Assembly: GCF_003605575.1 (NCBI RefSeq)
Contig: NZ_QKNY01000004.1
Location: 124,001-188,000, forward strand
Length of the DNA: 64,000 bases
DNA from: Halonotius aquaticus
Lineage (GTDB): Archaea; Halobacteriota; Halobacteria; Halobacteriales; Haloferacaceae
Reading direction: 5' to 3'
The notes beneath the pieces are model-generated. The model worked only from the letters and a program-made list of their open reading frames with translations. It ran no database searches and was not told where the DNA came from. The translations under genes were made by a program, and so were the position numbers. This document shows positions 44,357 through 53,395 of this stretch, piece by piece (within the stretch, counting starts at the first letter, position 1; the number at the start of each line of letters is the position of its first letter).

Positions 44357-45196
44357 ATGACACTCGAATCCGAAATCACCGACCTGTGGAACCGCTATGA
44401 TGACGGCCTCACCGCCGACGAGGCCACTGACGACGACCTCGCGACGCTTGAGGTCTTCCTCGAAGCACTCGAAGCCGGCGAGGTACGCGCCGCAGAGAAA
44501 ACGGGCGACGACGTGACCTCGTGGGAAGCCAACGGCTGGGTCAAACAGGGTATTCTGCTCAACTTCGGCCTGCGACACAACCAAACACAGGAGTACGGCG
44601 GTGTCGACTACAACGACGTGCTCCCGCTGCGCCGCACCGACGACCTCGCCGACCGCGGCACCCGCAACACGCCCGACGGAACGACGATCCGCCGCGGTGC
44701 CTACCTTGGCGAGGACTGCATCATGATGAGCCCCTCCTTCATCAACATCGGCGCGTACGTCGGCGACGGCACGCTCGTCGATTCCTGTGATACGGTCGGA
44801 TCCTGCGCACAACTCGGCGCAAACGTCAAACTTGGCGCGAACACGTTGATCGGCGGTGTCCTCGAACCAGTCGAGGGCGCGCCGGTCATCATCGAAGACG
44901 GCGTCTCGCTGGGTGCGGGCTGCCGGGTCACCTCGGGCTTCAAGATCGGTGAAAACTCGATTGTTGGCGAAAACACCCTCCTCACCCCGCGCATTCCGGT
45001 CTACGATCTTGTCGACGACGAGGTTATCTACGGCCACCTACCGTCTGAGCGGCGGGCGTTCACGCGGTTCGTCGAATCCTCTGTCAGCGACCACGACCTC
45101 TTCGACGGCGGCGCGTACAAGCCAGCCGTCGTCGCGACCGACGTGGAGGAAGAGACGCTGGAAGCAACGCAGCAGGAAGACGCTCTGCGAGAGTAA
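44357..45196 (+). CDS. dapD: 2,3,4,5-tetrahydropyridine-2,6-dicarboxylate N-succinyltransferase
   Basis: A 279-residue trimeric left-handed beta-helix succinyltransferase of the DAP path. A helical N-terminal part precedes hexapeptide repeats from about residue 110 (IRRGAYLGEDCIMMSPSFIN, NIGAYVGDGTLVDSCDTVGS, VKLGANTLIGG). This fixes the pathway as the succinylase branch, which also needs an aminotransferase and dapE. It lies 98 bases after dapB and 39 bases before the unknown membrane protein gene. Confidence 0.95.
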   Translation: MTLESEITDLWNRYDDGLTADEATDDDLATLEVFLEALEAGEVRAAEKTGDDVTSWEANGWVKQGILLNFGLRHNQTQEYGGVDYNDVLPLRRTDDLADRGTRNTPDGTTIRRGAYLGEDCIMMSPSFINIGAYVGDGTLVDSCDTVGSCAQLGANVKLGANTLIGGVLEPVEGAPVIIEDGVSLGAGCRVTSGFKIGENSIVGENTLLTPRIPVYDLVDDEVIYGHLPSERRAFTRFVESSVSDHDLFDGGAYKPAVVATDVEEETLEATQQEDALRE

Positions 45197-45235
45197 TCTG
45201 TCTGATAACTCTGGTAAAGTAGAAAGCCTCAACAG

Positions 45236-46909
45236 GTGGGTCGGCCAACCCCTGTTGTGAACGAACGCTTTGGTCTCCGCTTCGCGGATGTTGACCTCCA
45301 ACGACATCTCGGCACACGGCTTGCTGGCTTTCTGGTGATCGTCGCCGTCGCCTACGTGGTGCGACCGCTGTTGCATGGCCTCGTGTATCAAACGCTCTAC
45401 AGCCCCTTCGGGCTCATCGTCATCGGGACGACAGCGGTCGCTGCGACCGTGTTGTGGTTCCTCCCACCGCTCGCGGGCGCGCCAGTCGATGGGATGTCGA
45501 CGACTGTTTCTCCGTTGTTGCCGGCATCGGCCAACCAGAAACTCGGGCTCCTTGTCGTCGTCTTCACCGTTGGCTTGCTCGTCGGCTTCGTCTACTCGGT
45601 GCCGGCGGGGATGGTAACCGAGCGCAGCCTAGCGCAAGATACGATGGGCGAGGCCGACCAAATCCAGGAGTTCCCCCGTGTCAACGCTGAGAACCCACGG
45701 ATCGCGCCACGGGCCGTCGCCGATGTCCAGACCCGCGGATCGGTGTCCTACCGCACCCACCGACTCGGCCCCAGCGACATCGCCCGCGCGGAGGACGGCT
45801 CTCTGGCGTGGTCGTACGCCATCGAACCCGACGGCTTCCGCAACAAGCTGTTGAGCAACCAACGCGGCGTCTTGCTCTCGGATATGACGCGGATGGAGGA
45901 TCGACAGATCACCGCCTACGACAATCAGACGTTCGCCATCGGCGAGGGGATGTACCTCCAGCGTGGCGCGGCGTGGAACCTCCGGACAACCGACTACTTC
46001 GCCCAGTATTTCGATGATGCCGTCGAGTTCACCCACGACGGGCAGGCGTACATGTACTACCCCAAGACGACCCACGAGTGGCGGCTGACGCCGATCCCGC
46101 ATACCGTGCCGGTCTGGGACGGCGGCGCGCTGCTGCACACGAACGGGACTATTGATCTCCTCTCACCTGAGGAAGCCCAAGCCAGCGAGATACTCGAGGG
46201 ACAGCGGCTCTATCCACTATACAACAGCCGTCGACAGATGGCTTCGCTCGGCTACCGCAACGGGATCATCAACCAACTCGACATCGTCGGCGAACACGCC
46301 GGCCAAGTCGAGGTCGCCACGCTGCCGGCCGGCGCGGGTAACAGTCAGCCGTTCGTGATCGACTTGGAGGGCGAACAGATGAGCTACGTGACCGCGATGG
46401 AGCCCTACGGCGAGGACACCCGCGGGCTTGATGAGGTCTGGTTCATCGACGCCGCGACCGGCGACCTCCGCTACTTCGGCTCGGAAGGCGAGACGCTGAC
46501 CGGTCCCGAGCGCGCAATGGGGATCGTCCGCAGCGAGGACTCCCAAACCGGGTGGGGCGATAACTTCCAAGTCGTCGAACCGATCCCGGTGTTCATCAAC
46601 GACGAACTCTGGTGGCACAGCAAGGTCGTCCCGATCGACAACACGGATATCAGCCGCAGCGTCTTCGTCAGCGCGTCCAGCGGCGAGGCGGTCGAACTCG
46701 GCGACACCGAATCAGTGCGGGAGTTCCTCGCTGGTGGTGATGTCGACGCTGTCGACAACGTCGACACCGAGCCTGCACCCGGCGAGGCAAACGTCGACTA
46801 CTACATCGTCATTACCGACTCTGACGGCACGGTGATCGAACGCATCCCGGTCGAACCGGGCCAAGAGCCCTCGATCAGCTACGAACCCGCGGGTAACGCT
46901 TCTGCGTAA
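45236..46909 (+). CDS. Membrane protein of unknown function inside the lysine operon
   Basis: A 557-residue protein with three N-terminal membrane segments (about residues 28-48, 55-75, 100-122) and a long extracytoplasmic region of 430 residues. That region is beta-rich with recurring Trp/Tyr motifs (WNLRTTDYFAQYF, HEWRLTPIPHTVPVWDGG, DELWWHSKVVPIDN) and ends in an acidic Pro-containing tail. The start is the GTG at 45236, matched by a gtaaagtag box about 25 bases upstream; a GTG at 45257 is the alternative. No family is recognised. Position between dapD and lysA suggests an amino-acid or envelope link but may be coincidental. Confidence 0.7.
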   Translation: MGRPTPVVNERFGLRFADVDLQRHLGTRLAGFLVIVAVAYVVRPLLHGLVYQTLYSPFGLIVIGTTAVAATVLWFLPPLAGAPVDGMSTTVSPLLPASANQKLGLLVVVFTVGLLVGFVYSVPAGMVTERSLAQDTMGEADQIQEFPRVNAENPRIAPRAVADVQTRGSVSYRTHRLGPSDIARAEDGSLAWSYAIEPDGFRNKLLSNQRGVLLSDMTRMEDRQITAYDNQTFAIGEGMYLQRGAAWNLRTTDYFAQYFDDAVEFTHDGQAYMYYPKTTHEWRLTPIPHTVPVWDGGALLHTNGTIDLLSPEEAQASEILEGQRLYPLYNSRRQMASLGYRNGIINQLDIVGEHAGQVEVATLPAGAGNSQPFVIDLEGEQMSYVTAMEPYGEDTRGLDEVWFIDAATGDLRYFGSEGETLTGPERAMGIVRSEDSQTGWGDNFQVVEPIPVFINDELWWHSKVVPIDNTDISRSVFVSASSGEAVELGDTESVREFLAGGDVDAVDNVDTEPAPGEANVDYYIVITDSDGTVIERIPVEPGQEPSISYEPAGNASA

Positions 46910-46973
46910 CCAGTCGGCAGCGACGACGCCCCGAACCAAAGGATTGAATCGCTGACCGCCCCCACAATGGGTA

Positions 46974-48209
46974 ATGGCTGTACCCGATCTCGCTGACTCT
47001 CCGCCCGTTCGCCGGCTGGCCGACTGGGACGACCAGCAGCTTCGCTCGCTGGCTGCAACTCACGACACACCGCTGTACGTCATCGATCTCGATCGCGTGC
47101 AGGCGAACTATCAGCGGTTTTCGGCGGCGTTTCCCGACGCCCACGTGATGTACGCCGCGAAGGCCCACACCGGCCAGTCTGTCCTCTCGGCCCTGTTGGA
47201 CGTTGGTGCGGACATCGAGTGTGCGGCCTGGGGCGAACTCGAACGCTCGATTCAGGCGGGTGCCGACCCCAACACGCTCCAGTACACCGCGGTCAACCCG
47301 CCGGCTCACGATCTCGATTACGCCGTTGATCTCGCCGAGGATGCGCCGGGACTGACGATCACGATCGGCGCAACCGACACCCTCGACCGCCTCGCCGAGC
47401 GCGGCTACGATGGCCGCATCGCCATCCGAATTAACCCTGGAATCGGGACGGGCCACCACGAGAAGGTCGCCACCGGCAACGACGCCAAGTTCGGGATTCC
47501 CTACGAGCAAGTGCCGGATGTCGCCGAACGCGTCCGCGCGGAGTTCGATCTCGTCGGCCTACACTCCCATGCCGGTAGCGGCGTCCTCACCGACGACCTC
47601 GAAGATCACTGCGAGGCCATCGAACGCGTCGGCGAGATGGCCCGCCGCGTCGGCGACCTCGAATTCGTCGACATCGGCGGCGGGTTCGGGGTGCCGTACC
47701 ACGAGGATGAACCGCCGCTTGATCTTGCAAAAACAAGCGAGATGGTCAGAGACGCAGTCGGCGACATCGACGCGCAACTCAAATTGGAGCCAGGCCGCTA
47801 CATCGTTGCCGACGCCGGCCTCATCCTGACGACTGTCAACACAATCAAAGAAACCCCGACAGCAACGGTCGTCGGCGTCGACGCCAGCCTTGCGACCCTC
47901 ATTCGCCCGGCGATGTTCGGCTCCTACCATCCGATGCGAAACGTCACCGCACCCGATCGCGAGCCCGAACCGGTCACCGTCGGCGGCCCGGTCTGTACGA
48001 GCGCGGACGTGTTTGCCACTGACCGCCCCATTGCGCGCCCCGAGCGCAACGATATCCTCGCAATCGGCAACGCGGGCTCCTATGGCTACGAACTCGCCAG
48101 CCAGTTCCACTCCCAGCCGCGACCCGCCGAGGTCGCCCTCGAAGACGGCGACGACCGCGTCGTTCGGCGGCGCGAAACACTCGACGACGTAACCCGGGTC
48201 GAACAGTGA
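46974..48209 (+). CDS. lysA: Diaminopimelate decarboxylase
   Basis: A 411-residue fold-III PLP enzyme converting meso-DAP to lysine, the last step of the path. PLP Lys63 (YAAKAHTGQS), the HAGSG loop, IGGGFG, EPGRYIVAD and the C-terminal GPVCTSADVF (active-site Cys) are all present. The dapE gene starts at GTG 48206 overlapping its stop. There is no dapF between the two, although the family normally requires meso-DAP. Confidence 0.95.
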   Translation: MAVPDLADSPPVRRLADWDDQQLRSLAATHDTPLYVIDLDRVQANYQRFSAAFPDAHVMYAAKAHTGQSVLSALLDVGADIECAAWGELERSIQAGADPNTLQYTAVNPPAHDLDYAVDLAEDAPGLTITIGATDTLDRLAERGYDGRIAIRINPGIGTGHHEKVATGNDAKFGIPYEQVPDVAERVRAEFDLVGLHSHAGSGVLTDDLEDHCEAIERVGEMARRVGDLEFVDIGGGFGVPYHEDEPPLDLAKTSEMVRDAVGDIDAQLKLEPGRYIVADAGLILTTVNTIKETPTATVVGVDASLATLIRPAMFGSYHPMRNVTAPDREPEPVTVGGPVCTSADVFATDRPIARPERNDILAIGNAGSYGYELASQFHSQPRPAEVALEDGDDRVVRRRETLDDVTRVEQ

Positions 48210-49315
48210 CCGCGGCAGCGACGGGGTTCGATATCGAGGCGTTTCACGCCAAGGCCGTTCAAACGCCTTCTCACGAGGCTGTCGACGACATGCGCGAGTT
48301 GCTGGTCGAGACACTGACTAATGCTGGCCATCTGCCACGCGTCGACGACGGGAACGTGGTCGTCAGTCGCGGTGCGGGTGATAGTATCGACGACGGCGAC
48401 CCAGCAAGCCCGCATATCGTCCTCAACACCCACATCGACACCGTCGCCCCACACATCCCCTATGAGCGCGACGGCGACACCGTCCGCGGGCGAGGCGCTT
48501 GCGACGCAAAGGGGCCGCTGGCGGCGTTGCTCGCGGCGTTTTTACGAACTGATCCCGGCGAGGGCACACTCACGCTGGCGATCACACCTGACGAGGAGAC
48601 CACCCAACTCGGCGCGGCCGCGCTTGCCGACCGACTGTCCGCCGACGGCTTCATCGTCGGCGAGCCGACCGACCTCGATGTCTGTATCGCCGCCCGCGGG
48701 CAGTGTGAAGCCGAGATCACGGTGTCTGGCGCCGGCGGCCACGCCGCCAGCGTTTCAGCCGACGACAATCCCGTTTTCGGCCTCAAACACGTGTTGGCGG
48801 GGCTTGCGAGCTACGACGACGCGGTTGGCCCCGACAGACATGAGCTCCTCGGCGACCCAAAACTCACCCCGACGATCGTCGCTGGCGGCGACACGCCAAA
48901 CCGCGTGCCGGATCAGTGTCGACTCACCGTTGATCGCCGAAGTGTTCCGCCGGAAACGAGCGAGGCGTTTGCGTCGTCACTGACAACACATCTCGCCGAG
49001 CAGGTACCCGACGAGCAGACCGTTGCGGTCGACCTCATTGACCCAGAGACACCGTTTCCTGATCCCTTTGTCACCGACAGCGACGCCGCCATCGTCGACG
49101 CGCTCCAGACTGCCAGCGGCGGCGACGTGCGAGCCTTTGGGGCGGCAACGGAGGCCTCTCATTTCGCGCCGACCGCGCCGACGGTCGTCTTCGGCCCTGG
49201 TGTGTTAGCCGACGACGAGGGCGCGGTCGCCCACGCAGACCGGGAATATGTCCGCCTCGCCGATGTGCGGGCGGCCGCCGATGCCGTGACGGCTGCTCTC
49301 GACGCGCTGTACTGA
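48206..49315 (+). CDS. dapE: Succinyl-diaminopimelate desuccinylase-type M20 peptidase
   Basis: A 369-residue di-zinc M20 amidohydrolase. Metal sites are visible in NTHIDTVAPH, GRGACDAKG and TPDEETTQLG (Glu pair), with the lid dimerisation domain around residues 170-285 (GQCEAEITVSGAGGHAA). It should release succinate from N-succinyl-LL-DAP. The GTG start overlaps the lysA stop, so it belongs to the same operon; that context separates it from related M20 acetylases. Confidence 0.88.
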   Translation: MTAAATGFDIEAFHAKAVQTPSHEAVDDMRELLVETLTNAGHLPRVDDGNVVVSRGAGDSIDDGDPASPHIVLNTHIDTVAPHIPYERDGDTVRGRGACDAKGPLAALLAAFLRTDPGEGTLTLAITPDEETTQLGAAALADRLSADGFIVGEPTDLDVCIAARGQCEAEITVSGAGGHAASVSADDNPVFGLKHVLAGLASYDDAVGPDRHELLGDPKLTPTIVAGGDTPNRVPDQCRLTVDRRSVPPETSEAFASSLTTHLAEQVPDEQTVAVDLIDPETPFPDPFVTDSDAAIVDALQTASGGDVRAFGAATEASHFAPTAPTVVFGPGVLADDEGAVAHADREYVRLADVRAAADAVTAALDALY

Positions 49316-49381
49316 GACCGTCGCGATCATCGCGTCGTTCGTGTAGACACGCTTATTAGTAATCATTCAATAATTCCGACA

Positions 49382-50938
49382 ATGTCAACGCTTCGCGTGC
49401 TACATGTCGGGCCGGCCAATCCACCCGACACGCTCACCAACGGGGCTGAGCCGGCGGCGGCCGACACCGAGTTCTCGGTCGCCAGTGCCGACACGGCTGA
49501 CGCGGGATTGCGTGCCTACGAGGCCGAGCATGCGGACTGTCTCGTCGTCGAACCACCGCTTGAGAACGATATCGTCGACTTTCTCTCTCGGATCCGCGAG
49601 CGGGATCCGGAGCTTCCGATTCTCCTCTTTGCGTCACCGGATGATATCGATGTTGTGAGCCAGGTGCTGGCTGCTGGGGCTGACTACGTGCCGAAAACTG
49701 ACGGCGACAGCGAAGCCGAGTTGTTGGCCGCCCGCATCGAGACGCTCGGCGGTGTCGGCGGCGAACATCACTCCTCGGATCCATGGCGACAGTCGACGGC
49801 AGCTATCTCGCGGCTGTACTCGATCACGAACCAATCGGAGCTGTCCTTTTCAGAGAAGCTTAACCGCGCCCTTGAGGTCGGCACCGCTGAACTCGGCTAC
49901 CCGTTTGCGTATGCGACCCGGATCGAAAACAGCGATGTCGAGGTGTTGGCCGTCGCCGGGGATCACGACGACATCGCTGTTGGGCAGACGACCGCGTTGT
50001 CCGACAACTACTGCCAACTTACGATCGCCGAAAATGAGCCCGTTGCCATCGGTAACGCCGGCACCGACGACGCACTCTCAGAACTCCCCGTGTACACCGA
50101 AATGGGGTTGGCATGCTACGTCGGCGCGCCGATCACCGTCGACGGCGAGGTGTATGGCTCGCTGTGCTTTGCCGGCAACGAACCCCGCGATCCGGAGCTG
50201 ATCGAGGCCCAGAAGCTGACGGTGAAGACGCTGGCCCAATGGGTTGGTTACGAGCTCGAACGCAGCCAGCGCGAACAGGAGCTCAAACGCCAAATCGAGC
50301 GCCTCGAAGAGTTTTCCCACATCGTCTCGCATGACCTCCGAAATCCGCTCAATGTCGCCCAGGGGCGGCTTGAGATCGCCCAATCTGAGTGCAACAGTCC
50401 ACATCTCGACACTGTGGTTGACGCGCTTGATCGGATGGAGGACATCATTGAGGATACGCTCATGCTTGCCCGACAGGGGCAATCTGTCGACAACATGGAG
50501 CCAGTTGAGATCCCTGACCTCGTCGACGACTGCTGGGATGTTATCGAAAGCCCCAACGCTGAACTCCGTGTCGTCGATGACTTCACCGTCCACGGCGACC
50601 CCAACCGGCTCTCACACGTCTTCGAGAACCTCTTTCGGAACGCGATCGACCACAACGAGGGGCCGATCACGATCCGTGTCGGCCTGAAAAATGTCATGTA
50701 CACGAACACGCGTGCACCCGACAGCGGCACCTTCGGCTTTTTTGTTGAGGACGACGGTCGCGGGGTGCCGGAAGGCCGACGGGAATCCGTCTTCGATGCC
50801 GGTGAGACGACCCGGAAGGACGGCACCGGGTTCGGCCTCCCGATTGTCAAACAGATCGCCGAAGCCCACGGCTGGGAGGTTGAACTCACCGATAGCTTCG
50901 ATGGTGGAGCGCGCTTCGAGTTTACAAACGTCAGATAA
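49382..50938 (+). CDS. Hybrid-like histidine kinase: degenerate receiver, GAF, HisKA, HATPase
   Basis: A 518-residue cytoplasmic kinase. Residues 1-120 are a receiver-like domain whose phospho-acceptor position is Glu57 (DCLVVEPPL), not Asp, so it is probably a pseudo-receiver (Lys105 is kept). A GAF domain spans about 145-295. The phospho-acceptor His317 lies in VSHDLRNPLNVAQG, and the ATPase domain carries FRNAIDHN, DDGRGVP and GTGFGLPIV. No regulator is adjacent. Its catalytic half is close to that of the 7TM kinase at 25313. Confidence 0.92.
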   Translation: MSTLRVLHVGPANPPDTLTNGAEPAAADTEFSVASADTADAGLRAYEAEHADCLVVEPPLENDIVDFLSRIRERDPELPILLFASPDDIDVVSQVLAAGADYVPKTDGDSEAELLAARIETLGGVGGEHHSSDPWRQSTAAISRLYSITNQSELSFSEKLNRALEVGTAELGYPFAYATRIENSDVEVLAVAGDHDDIAVGQTTALSDNYCQLTIAENEPVAIGNAGTDDALSELPVYTEMGLACYVGAPITVDGEVYGSLCFAGNEPRDPELIEAQKLTVKTLAQWVGYELERSQREQELKRQIERLEEFSHIVSHDLRNPLNVAQGRLEIAQSECNSPHLDTVVDALDRMEDIIEDTLMLARQGQSVDNMEPVEIPDLVDDCWDVIESPNAELRVVDDFTVHGDPNRLSHVFENLFRNAIDHNEGPITIRVGLKNVMYTNTRAPDSGTFGFFVEDDGRGVPEGRRESVFDAGETTRKDGTGFGLPIVKQIAEAHGWEVELTDSFDGGARFEFTNVR

Positions 50939-50942
50939 GAAG

Positions 50943-51410
50943 CTACGCTGCCGGCTCGCCAGCGTCGTCAGCGGTGTCGTCGCTATCCTGTTTGTCTGTT
51001 GTCTCGCTGTCAGCGTCGCCGCCGTCACTGTCGTTGCCCTCGTCGTTGTCAACTTCCTCGCCGTCGTTGCCGTCGGCAGCCGCGTCGCTAGCGTCGGTAG
51101 TCTCGTCGGGTGTGTGGTCATCGTCGCCGTGATGTTCCGGTTCGGCTTCCTCAAGGCCGGCTTGCCCCTGGGCGTACACCGGCTTTGTCTTTTCATCGCC
51201 AGCGATCGCCTTCGCTGAAAGATACGTCAGGATCGCCAAGGCGACGAATGGGACGATCATCAGTCCAAGCATCACGCCGGAGGTTCTGACGTTGAAGCCC
51301 CACGGTGTGACCACGACGAAGAGCGCGATGAAAAACAGAATAATCCCCAGTGGGATGAAGTTGACCACCAGATCGAGCATCGTTTCTCGATCAAAGATCT
51401 TGGCTTCCAT
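50943..51410 (-). CDS. DUF6684-like small membrane protein
   Basis: A 155-residue protein. Two membrane helices (about residues 14-36 and 43-64) with the sequence FDRETMLDLVVNFIPLGIIL at the N-terminus match what I recall of DUF6684. The C-terminal half is an Asp/Glu/Ser/Thr-rich disordered tail. In haloarchaea these proteins lie next to cytochrome oxidase genes, and the neighbour on the same strand is a DUF7541-like protein, also oxidase-linked. Subunit I itself is absent here. Confidence 0.72.
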   Translation of the reverse strand: MEAKIFDRETMLDLVVNFIPLGIILFFIALFVVVTPWGFNVRTSGVMLGLMIVPFVALAILTYLSAKAIAGDEKTKPVYAQGQAGLEEAEPEHHGDDDHTPDETTDASDAAADGNDGEEVDNDEGNDSDGGDADSETTDKQDSDDTADDAGEPAA

Positions 51411-51459
51411 ATCACGGGATACTTCAGGGCGCACAAATAGGTTTCCGGTTCGGATCGGC

Positions 51460-51837
51460 TCAGGCTGGCTGTTGTCGTTTCGGGACGAGCAGCGTGCCGG
51501 CAACGACACCGGCGATGATGACGGCCGCGCTGGCCAACACGGCATAGGCCCGCATCGTCATGTCAGCCCCGACCTGCGGGTTGACATAGAGGATCGCGCC
51601 ACCGAGGCCGCCCAACAGCAAGGCCATTACCCCGAGGGCACGCCACGGCGCGTCGATGTAGCCGGCCTCTTGGAGCATCCCGGCGAGACAGCCACAGAAC
51701 AACAGCAGCCCCCCGACAGCGATCGGCAACACGTTGAACACGAGGCCGATCTCGGAGATCGGGACGCCGAGGGCGATAAACAGCGGCCACGGGCTTGCCT
51801 TGCGGTACTGCTCGCTGAGTCCCGGCGTCTCATCCAT
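51460..51837 (-). CDS. DUF7541-like membrane protein
   Basis: A 125-residue protein with four membrane helices starting near residue 18. The N-terminus GLSEQYRKASPWPLFIALG and loop YIDAPWRALG are patterns I recall from the haloarchaeal DUF7541 family, found in oxidase gene clusters with DUF6684. The pair probably has a role in assembly or as accessory subunits of a haem-copper oxidase; this is by context in other genomes, not from this sequence. Confidence 0.72.
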   Translation of the reverse strand: MDETPGLSEQYRKASPWPLFIALGVPISEIGLVFNVLPIAVGGLLLFCGCLAGMLQEAGYIDAPWRALGVMALLLGGLGGAILYVNPQVGADMTMRAYAVLASAAVIIAGVVAGTLLVPKRQQPA

Positions 51838-51896
51838 AGGTGTATTAGGAGGTGCAGGCTAAAACGCGCTTCGGAAGCAACAATGAGTGAGTGGCG

Positions 51897-52100
51897 CTAC
51901 GGCAGTGTGACGCCGTGTCGACTCAGGAAGTTGCTGGCGGCTTTGATCTCGATGGGGCTGCCGATGATCCGGCACTGTTGGCCCTCGGGTTGAACGACAG
52001 TGACCGTGTGTTCGGCTTCGAGATCATCTTGAATCCCCTCGAGGGAGCGACAGGGGAGTTCGATCTGCGTACTGTCACGCAGTCGGGTTGGGTTCGGCAT
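51897..52100 (-). CDS. Short conserved haloarchaeal protein (VNG_1110C-like)
   Basis: A 67-residue soluble protein: RDSTQIELP, HTVTVVQPEGQQCRIIGSPIEIKAASNFLSRHGV in parts. The compact beta-beta-alpha outline ending in FLSRHGVTLP is recalled as the VNG_1110C family of unknown function. It is divergent from the DRG gene with 183 bases between. Confidence 0.65.
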   Translation of the reverse strand: MPNPTRLRDSTQIELPCRSLEGIQDDLEAEHTVTVVQPEGQQCRIIGSPIEIKAASNFLSRHGVTLP

Positions 52101-52142
52101 ATCAGTCCACCTGAATGTCCGGCGGGATAGCGTATAATGATA

Positions 52143-52180
52143 TCGAAGTCCCCCTTCGAGGGATGAAAACTGATTTCATC
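52143..52180. other. Twin hairpins upstream of the DRG GTPase gene
   Basis: Two adjacent perfect inverted repeats: tcgaag/cttcga (52143-52159, five-base loop) and gatgaaa/tttcatc (52162-52180, five-base loop). They lie in the divergent gap, about 100 bases before the DRG start, and could be an operator or part of a leader RNA. Confidence 0.4.
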
Positions 52181-52283
52181 GTCGTTCTTCGCTCAGCACA
52201 TGGCTGTTTTCGAACCCTATCTGGGTCGATTAGAACCACGTGAATGGACAGCCTTTTCGACGGCGATGGCCCACTGACCGATA

Positions 52284-53393
52284 ATGGGACTGGAGGAGGA
52301 GATCGAATCGATTCGCGAGGAGATCGCCGAAACCCCGTACAACAAGTCGACGGAGGCCCATATCGGTCGGCTGAAGGCGAAACTCGCCGAGAAGAAAGAA
52401 AAACTCGAAAACCAGTCCTCCGCCGGCGGCGGTGGCGGCTATGCCGTCGAAAAACACGGTGACGCCACTGTCGCCCTCGTCGGTTTTCCCAGCGTCGGCA
52501 AATCGACGCTGATCAACGCGCTGACCAACGCCGACAGCGAAACCGGCTCCTACGAATTTACCACGCTGGATGTCAACCCCGGGATGCTCAAATATCGCGG
52601 CGCGAACATCCAGATCCTCGATGTACCGGGCCTAATTGAGGGTGCCGCCGACGGTCGTGGTGGCGGCCAAGAAGTGCTCTCTGTCGTCCGCACGGCCGAT
52701 CTCGCGGTGTTCATGCTTTCTGTCTTCGAGATCGACCAGTACGAACGCCTCCGTGAGGAACTCTACAACAACAACATCCGCCTCGATACGGAGCCACCGA
52801 GCATCCACATCCGCCAGCGACACAAAAACGGGATTCAGGTTAACAAAAGCGACAGTGTCAGCCTCGATGAAAATACCATCAAAGAGGTGCTCCGGCAGAA
52901 CGGCTATGTCAACGCCGAGATCACCGTCCGCGGCGACCCCTCGATCGACGAGTTGGTCGACGGGATGATGGACAACCGCGTTTACATCCCGTCGATGGTC
53001 ACGGTCAACAAGGCCGATCTGATCGACGAGGACTACCTGCCGACCGTCCACGAGAACCTTCGGGAGCACGACATTGATCCCGAGGAGTGTATTTTCATCA
53101 GTGCCGAAGAGGAGAAAGGCCTTGATGGCTTGACCGAGCGCATCTGGGATGAACTCGGACTTGTTCGTATTTACATGGACAAACCCAGCCGGGGCGTCGA
53201 CTACGACGAACCACTGGTGTTGCGAGAGGGCGATACTATCGGCGACGCCCTCACCAAACTCGGCGGCGAGTTCGAGGATCGCTTTCGGTTTGCTCGCGTC
53301 AGCGGCCCAAGTGCAAAACATGACGAGCAGCAGGTGGGAACCGACCACGAACTGGCCGACGAGGACGTGTTGCGGATCATCAAGAGCCGGTAA
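52284..53393 (+). CDS. DRG-family (Obg-HflX superfamily) GTP-binding protein
   Basis: A 369-residue GTPase conserved in archaea and eukaryotes (DRG), associated with ribosomes or translation. A Lys-rich coiled N-terminus (about 1-45), the P-loop GFPSVGKST (67-75), the switch DVPGLIEGAADGRGGG, the NKAD specificity motif, and a C-terminal TGS domain (about 290-369, YDEPLVLREGDTIGDAL) are seen. The Gly-rich spacer before the G domain is short. Strong conservation makes this a firm call. Confidence 0.95.
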   Translation: MGLEEEIESIREEIAETPYNKSTEAHIGRLKAKLAEKKEKLENQSSAGGGGGYAVEKHGDATVALVGFPSVGKSTLINALTNADSETGSYEFTTLDVNPGMLKYRGANIQILDVPGLIEGAADGRGGGQEVLSVVRTADLAVFMLSVFEIDQYERLREELYNNNIRLDTEPPSIHIRQRHKNGIQVNKSDSVSLDENTIKEVLRQNGYVNAEITVRGDPSIDELVDGMMDNRVYIPSMVTVNKADLIDEDYLPTVHENLREHDIDPEECIFISAEEEKGLDGLTERIWDELGLVRIYMDKPSRGVDYDEPLVLREGDTIGDALTKLGGEFEDRFRFARVSGPSAKHDEQQVGTDHELADEDVLRIIKSR

Positions 53394-53395
53394 CC

